From NCBI GenBank assembly GCA_028023455.1, contig JAQFVV010000056.1:4735717-4799716 (forward strand): a stretch of 64,000 bases of DNA, written 5' to 3'. This DNA comes from Epiperipatus broadwayi (lineage: Eukaryota; Onychophora; Udeonychophora; Euonychophora; Peripatidae). Positions 59,785 through 64,000 of this stretch are shown piece after piece. A program made the translations under genes and the position numbers. The notes beneath the pieces are model-generated. The model had not been told where the DNA came from and ran no database searches. It saw nothing but the letters and a program-made list of their open reading frames with translations. The stretch's first letter is position 1. Each line of letters begins with the position of its first letter.

Positions 59785-59867
59785 TTTTTTTTTTTTTCAA
59801 ATTTATTTGTATCAAAATCGAACTCAGGTCGTAGACATGATAGATGCGTTACCGTGTTAGCACGCTA
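59785..59867 (-). mobile_element. tRNA-derived SINE (another family), antisense, with poly-A
   Basis: On the minus strand: AATAGCGTGCTAACACGGTA and ACGCATC (A-box region), GACCTGAGTTCGATTTTG (B box), ATACAAATAAATTTG and an A run of about 15. The flanks TTCTTGAATT (59775-59784) and TTCTTAAATT (59868-59877) form a 10-bp target duplication with one mismatch. The 3' end differs from family S1. Confidence 0.75.
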
Positions 59868-59879
59868 TTCTTAAATTGT

Positions 59880-61265
59880 AAAATAAATGTTCTTAAGTAT
59901 AAAAAAAAGTTTTTATTTCAATAAAATCATTTGTTCCTAGAAGAATTTAAAGTTTTTATACATGAAATAGTTTGCCGCGGTATTATTATCCAATAAAATT
60001 AATTCAAATGTTTCAAATCTAATGGCGCGCATTTGTGTGGGTATAAATTAATTTTTAATTCAGAAAGGTACAAACTTTTCAACATCCATTAGATTTTCTA
60101 AGAAATCAATTATTGGAAAATCAATTAGATTTAATAGACATGGAGTTCTTACTGCCCATTACATCTCCAAATACCAAATGTTCAATATCTAACGCTGACA
60201 ATTTATCAGTGATCAAATAACATTCGTTCAGGCTTCACTGAGTTTCACAAGCCCAATCAAATGTAAATCCTGACTACATGATTTAATATTATAAAACTTT
60301 CTGTTACATCAAACAATTCTGCAACTTAATATCAATCTTTCGCAGAGTGACATTTAAGTGAATTTATAACTAAAATATCTTGATTTACCTTTTAAAATCT
60401 AATCTTTTACTGATACAAAATATATATAAAAGACTTAAAATTCGGTTGAATGAAAATGTATTCTGATTTTCTTTCTATAAAACAATTACTTTATTAGCAT
60501 TATAATAAAAAAAAAATTAAGCAAATTTGTATATATTCAAATATATATATATATATAATATAATTGTATGATTGTTTAATCTGGAGATCAAGTGGAAGTT
60601 ACTGAGACGTTTTTTTTTAACTTCTCACCTGAAAAATCAATCCAGGAATATTAAGCTTGTATATCTAATATTCTATTATTTCCCAAAATGCAAAATACAA
60701 GTTTTTGAATATACTGTATTTTATATGATGATATTCCTGCATGTTGTGAATTGTAATGAAAAAAGTTGTGCAGAAACATAGACGAAAAAGTGAAGTAGTT
60801 TAATCAGGAGATAATATCTAATTAATATAGTATGTATATTTTGAAAATTAAAATATAACATATTAAGTAAGTAATTTTATAAGAATTCCATATTCCAGGC
60901 TTGGTTAACTTTAATTATGAATAATTTTGATGTCCAGCGTCAATTTTGTTAGCAAAAATAGCTCCTTCAAAAGGACTAATACAAATAGTAATTATATTAA
61001 TCCTACTTTTGCATTTTTTCACCTACATAAATGAAGCATTCTATGACTTCCGGTGTAAGTTTAGTAAATTGAATTCCAATTCATGTGTATATTAATTGTT
61101 GTAATGGCATCTGAATATAAAAGTATTGATTTTAAGAAATCTTCCACTCCTATTATATTACAAAACGTATTAACAGAACTTGATTAGGTTTCATTAATAA
61201 ATTGCAGAATTTCTGATATAGAAAAAATTGAATTTCTAATAGTCTTATTAAATTTACAACATTCT
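59880..61265. other. AT-rich intergenic DNA
   Basis: No recognisable gene. A (TA)n run lies at about 60541-60557. A 69-codon frame at 60572-60781 shows no domain. Confidence 0.5.
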
Positions 61266-61274
61266 TCAATATAA

Positions 61275-63990
61275 GTTTTTCTATGGATATTATTGGACTT
61301 TATAACAATAGAAGAAAAGGTGAAGAGACAATTGATTTAAAAAGTGGACATACTCTACTACAAAGGCACAAATATAAGTACAAGTGAAATAGAATTCATT
61401 ATAAATAAAAAAAATGGAAAAACAACATTGTGGAAATTGATGGTATATTAGACAGAGTGGCAAGGTTAGTTATACAACTTAATACTACCAAATGCAGATA
61501 ATTCAGGTTTTTGCCCCAACAAGTTCTCATAGTGATGAAGTAGTAGAAGATTTTTATATGTATGTTGCAAAAGGCTTTCAATCAAACTAAACAACATATT
61601 AAAATTTTTATGAAAAATTTTGATGCTAGAACTGATAAACAAATGAAAGATAAAAGTGCTGTAGATAAATTTGGTTATGGTAATAGAAATGACAGAGGAC
61701 AAAGAGGTGTGGAGTTTGCAGGAAAAAAAAACACTTTATATTTATGCATTCTTTTTTTGAGAAAAATAATAAAAAGAAATGGACATAGAAGTAAGCAAAT
61801 GAAGGTATAGAAGAATTGGATTATATTTTGACTAACAGAAAATATGTATTTCAAGATTGTAATGTTCTTATTAAATTCAATACTAAGTGATCATGGATTA
61901 GTAAGATATAAGATACATGGTAATGCAAAACTAGAGAGATAAAAATTATTAAGAAAAACAATATTTACACTTCATATTCCTAATTTTCAGGAACCTTCCC
62001 AATGAATTTAAATTAGAACTTGCAAATTGATTTCAAATATTAGTAGATTTTGAACATGATTCAGATTTGAATAAAATTAATAACAAAATAACTGATATAC
62101 TTTTAAAAACTTCAACCAAGATAGCTGGCAGAACAACACACCAATTGGCCAATAAAATTTCCACTAATACTAGAAAATTTATGAAGAAAATAAAGAATAT
62201 GAAGATATATAAAAATAATGCATTAAAAAAATTAATATTTTGAATTTTGTAAAATAGTGCAAAAAAGAGTTGATAATGATATGTGAAAGTATAATTGTGA
62301 ACTAGCAAGGAAAATTACAGAAGTGAATAAAAGACTCATCAGTGTAAAACAATATTTTGGTACTGGTAGGAAACTTACATCTGCAATAAAAAACAAAGAA
62401 GGAACTATTACTAAAAAGAGAGATGACATCATAAATTTGGTAGAAGTGTTCTATCAAAAATTATATAGTAATAAAGAACATACTTGCTGAATTGCCCAGA
62501 ATTTTAAATGAAGAAGTGAGACATGTAATCAAATTTATAAAGAAAGAAAATGCTCCAGGTAATGATGGAATTATAATCGATATATTAAAAGAAGCAGGTG
62601 AAGAAATAAAAAAGATTTTGACAAAATTATATACCAAATGTCTAAATGATAAAGATATATCAGATAATTGGAAGAATGCAGTATTAATATTAATATTTTA
62701 AAAAGGTGATAAAGAAGATATTAGAAATTACAGACCTATCAGCCCTTTATCAGTTTTATACAAAATTTTTATCAAGATAATTACAACTCATCTACAGAGA
62801 ACATTAGATTTCAACCAACCAAAAGTGTAAGCTGAATTTTAAAGTGGTTTTAGTACAATAAATCATAATATTGAGAAGAGTTATAAGATCAATGAATATG
62901 AATTGTCTTTATGCTTTGGATTTGTAGATTATTAAAAGCATTTGATTCTATAAGTATTTCTTCAGTGATTAAAGCATTTGATCATCAAAGTATAGACCCA
63001 GAATATTATCATATCCTGAAGAATATTTATAGAAATGCAACAACAACAATTAGATTACATAATGATATTATGAAGGTGTTAACACTAAGAAGGGTATAAG
63101 ATAGGGTGACTCCATATCTCCAAAACTTTTATAGCGGTGCTGCAAGAAGTATTTTGTGGATTAAAAGGGGAAGCTAAAGAAGTAAAAGTAAATGGAGGTT
63201 ATTTAAGTCATTTAGATTTTGAAGATTATGTAGTTGTTTGTTTTTTTTGCAAATAATGTTTTAGATCTTCAGAAAATATTGCAGGAGTTATCAGATGAAA
63301 GTAAAAAATAGGACTAAAGGTGAATGCTAAAAAGACTAAAGTAATGTTCAATGGATTTTCTCACAAGATAAAAATTAAATATTGATTATGATGTGTTAGA
63401 AGTTAACAACTACAAATACCTTAATCAGATTATTCATTCAGGTGGAAACATAATGGATGAAATTAAGCATAGAATTAATCTTTTTTGGAGTGCTAAAAGG
63501 AAATATGCCTATATGTTTGAAGAGAAAGGTTTTTTAATAAATGTGTTTTACCAGTTCTTACTTATAGATCTGAAAAATTGGACACTTCATAGAAGAGCAA
63601 TGTCGAGATTTTAGACCACTCAAAGAAGTATGGATATATGCATGTTAGGAGTAATAATAAGAGATCAAAAGAAATATATGGGTAAGAGAACAAACAGGTC
63701 TTACTGACATCATTGAAAGGATTAAATGTCTGAAGTGGGATTGGGCTGGATATATTGGTAGAAGAGATGATAATAGGTGGACAGTTGAAATCTTAAACTG
63801 GATTACAAGATATTGTAAAAGATCAGAAAAAACCACATGTGAGAGGGATGGATGAAATAAGAAAAGGTGTATGAGTGATGTGAAGAAGAGAGGGTAGAGA
63901 TCAGAGAAAATGGATTGAGCTTGAAGAACCTTCATTCTGCAGTAGATTGATAATGGTTGACAATGATGATGATGCTGGTGATGATTAAAT
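61275..63990 (+). pseudogene. RTE-clade LINE copy C, EN plus RT, heavily mutated
   Basis: It matches copy B from the endonuclease GLCEVRRKGEE region (61290-61330, now LYNNRRKGEE) to the 3' tail ATGATGATGATGC near 63960-63987, so only the leader and the first residues of EN are missing. Recognisable parts: FAPTSSHSDE, NFDARTDKQM (from GDFNARIGRQM), NAPGNDGIIIDILKEAGEEI, YRPISPLSVLYKIF, SSVIKAFDHQSIDPEYYHIL, LDFEDYVVV (motif C with Tyr for an Asp), VNNYKYLNQIIHSGGNIMDE and WIT-RYCKR. It has more than ten frameshifts and stops and is clearly older than copy B. At the position of copy B's premature stop this copy keeps Trp. Confidence 0.9.
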
Positions 63991-64000
63991 TTTAGAGATC

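Overview
This window is eukaryotic, almost certainly animal, intergenic DNA: very AT-rich, with no operons, no long host reading frame and no spliced gene that I can recognise. Every open reading frame with recognisable protein similarity belongs to a transposable element. The mix (RTE-clade and other LINEs, a Penelope-like element with a GIY-YIG domain, a ZBED5/SCAND3-like hAT transposon, tRNA-derived SINEs, long tetra- and trinucleotide microsatellites) suits a repeat-rich invertebrate. A cephalopod or other mollusc is plausible, but the sequence alone does not prove it.

Layout. 0-1.3 kb: degenerate direct repeats and a small hairpin. 1.6-5.05 kb: a plus-strand LINE fossil with endonuclease (EN) and reverse transcriptase (RT) remnants. 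5.2-5.7 kb: an isolated antisense copy of an RTE 5' end. 6.8-7.2 kb: an inverted-repeat element interrupted by a small SINE. 8.0-9.5 kb: RTE copy A, RT domain only. 10.5-12.3 kb: a less AT-rich block of degenerate repeats. 12.9-13.2 kb: a 140-bp tandem duplication. 13.7-14.8 kb: two antisense RTE 3' ends, one with a perfect 144-bp tandem duplication. 15.7-16.2 kb: a hairpin element with a tRNA-like core. 17.9 kb: a tiny SINE with a perfect 22-bp target-site duplication (TSD). 18.3-19.1 kb: hairpin elements. 19.2-22.5 kb: RTE copy B, full length, flanked by a 12-bp TSD.

24.2-26.0 kb: tRNA-like/terminal-repeat elements, one with another element nested inside. 28.0-29.1 kb: a large palindrome with arms of nearly 0.5 kb. 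29.2-29.9 kb: an antisense Penelope-like C-terminus. 31.1-31.6 kb: an antisense RTE-like 3' end. 35.0-36.4 kb: a plus-strand jockey-like LINE RT with a triplet-repeat tail. 37.1-42.3 kb: a hairpin element next to an antisense CR1/jockey-type LINE whose EN domain is split by a 2.8-kb hAT transposon. 42.3-57 kb: mostly featureless AT-rich DNA with a ~580-bp tetranucleotide array (47.5 kb), a ~310-bp triplet array (50.0 kb), a perfect 35-bp inverted repeat (50.6 kb) and a short hAT-like non-autonomous element (51.3 kb). 57-61 kb: partial repeats and a SINE. 61.3-64.0 kb: RTE copy C, heavily decayed.

No gene network operates here. The interest lies in insertion history (nested elements with readable TSDs and empty sites), in several hairpin-forming families that carry tRNA-like promoter boxes, and in one RTE copy close to intact. 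None of the elements looks able to move by itself: each autonomous copy has frameshifts, stops or lost catalytic residues.
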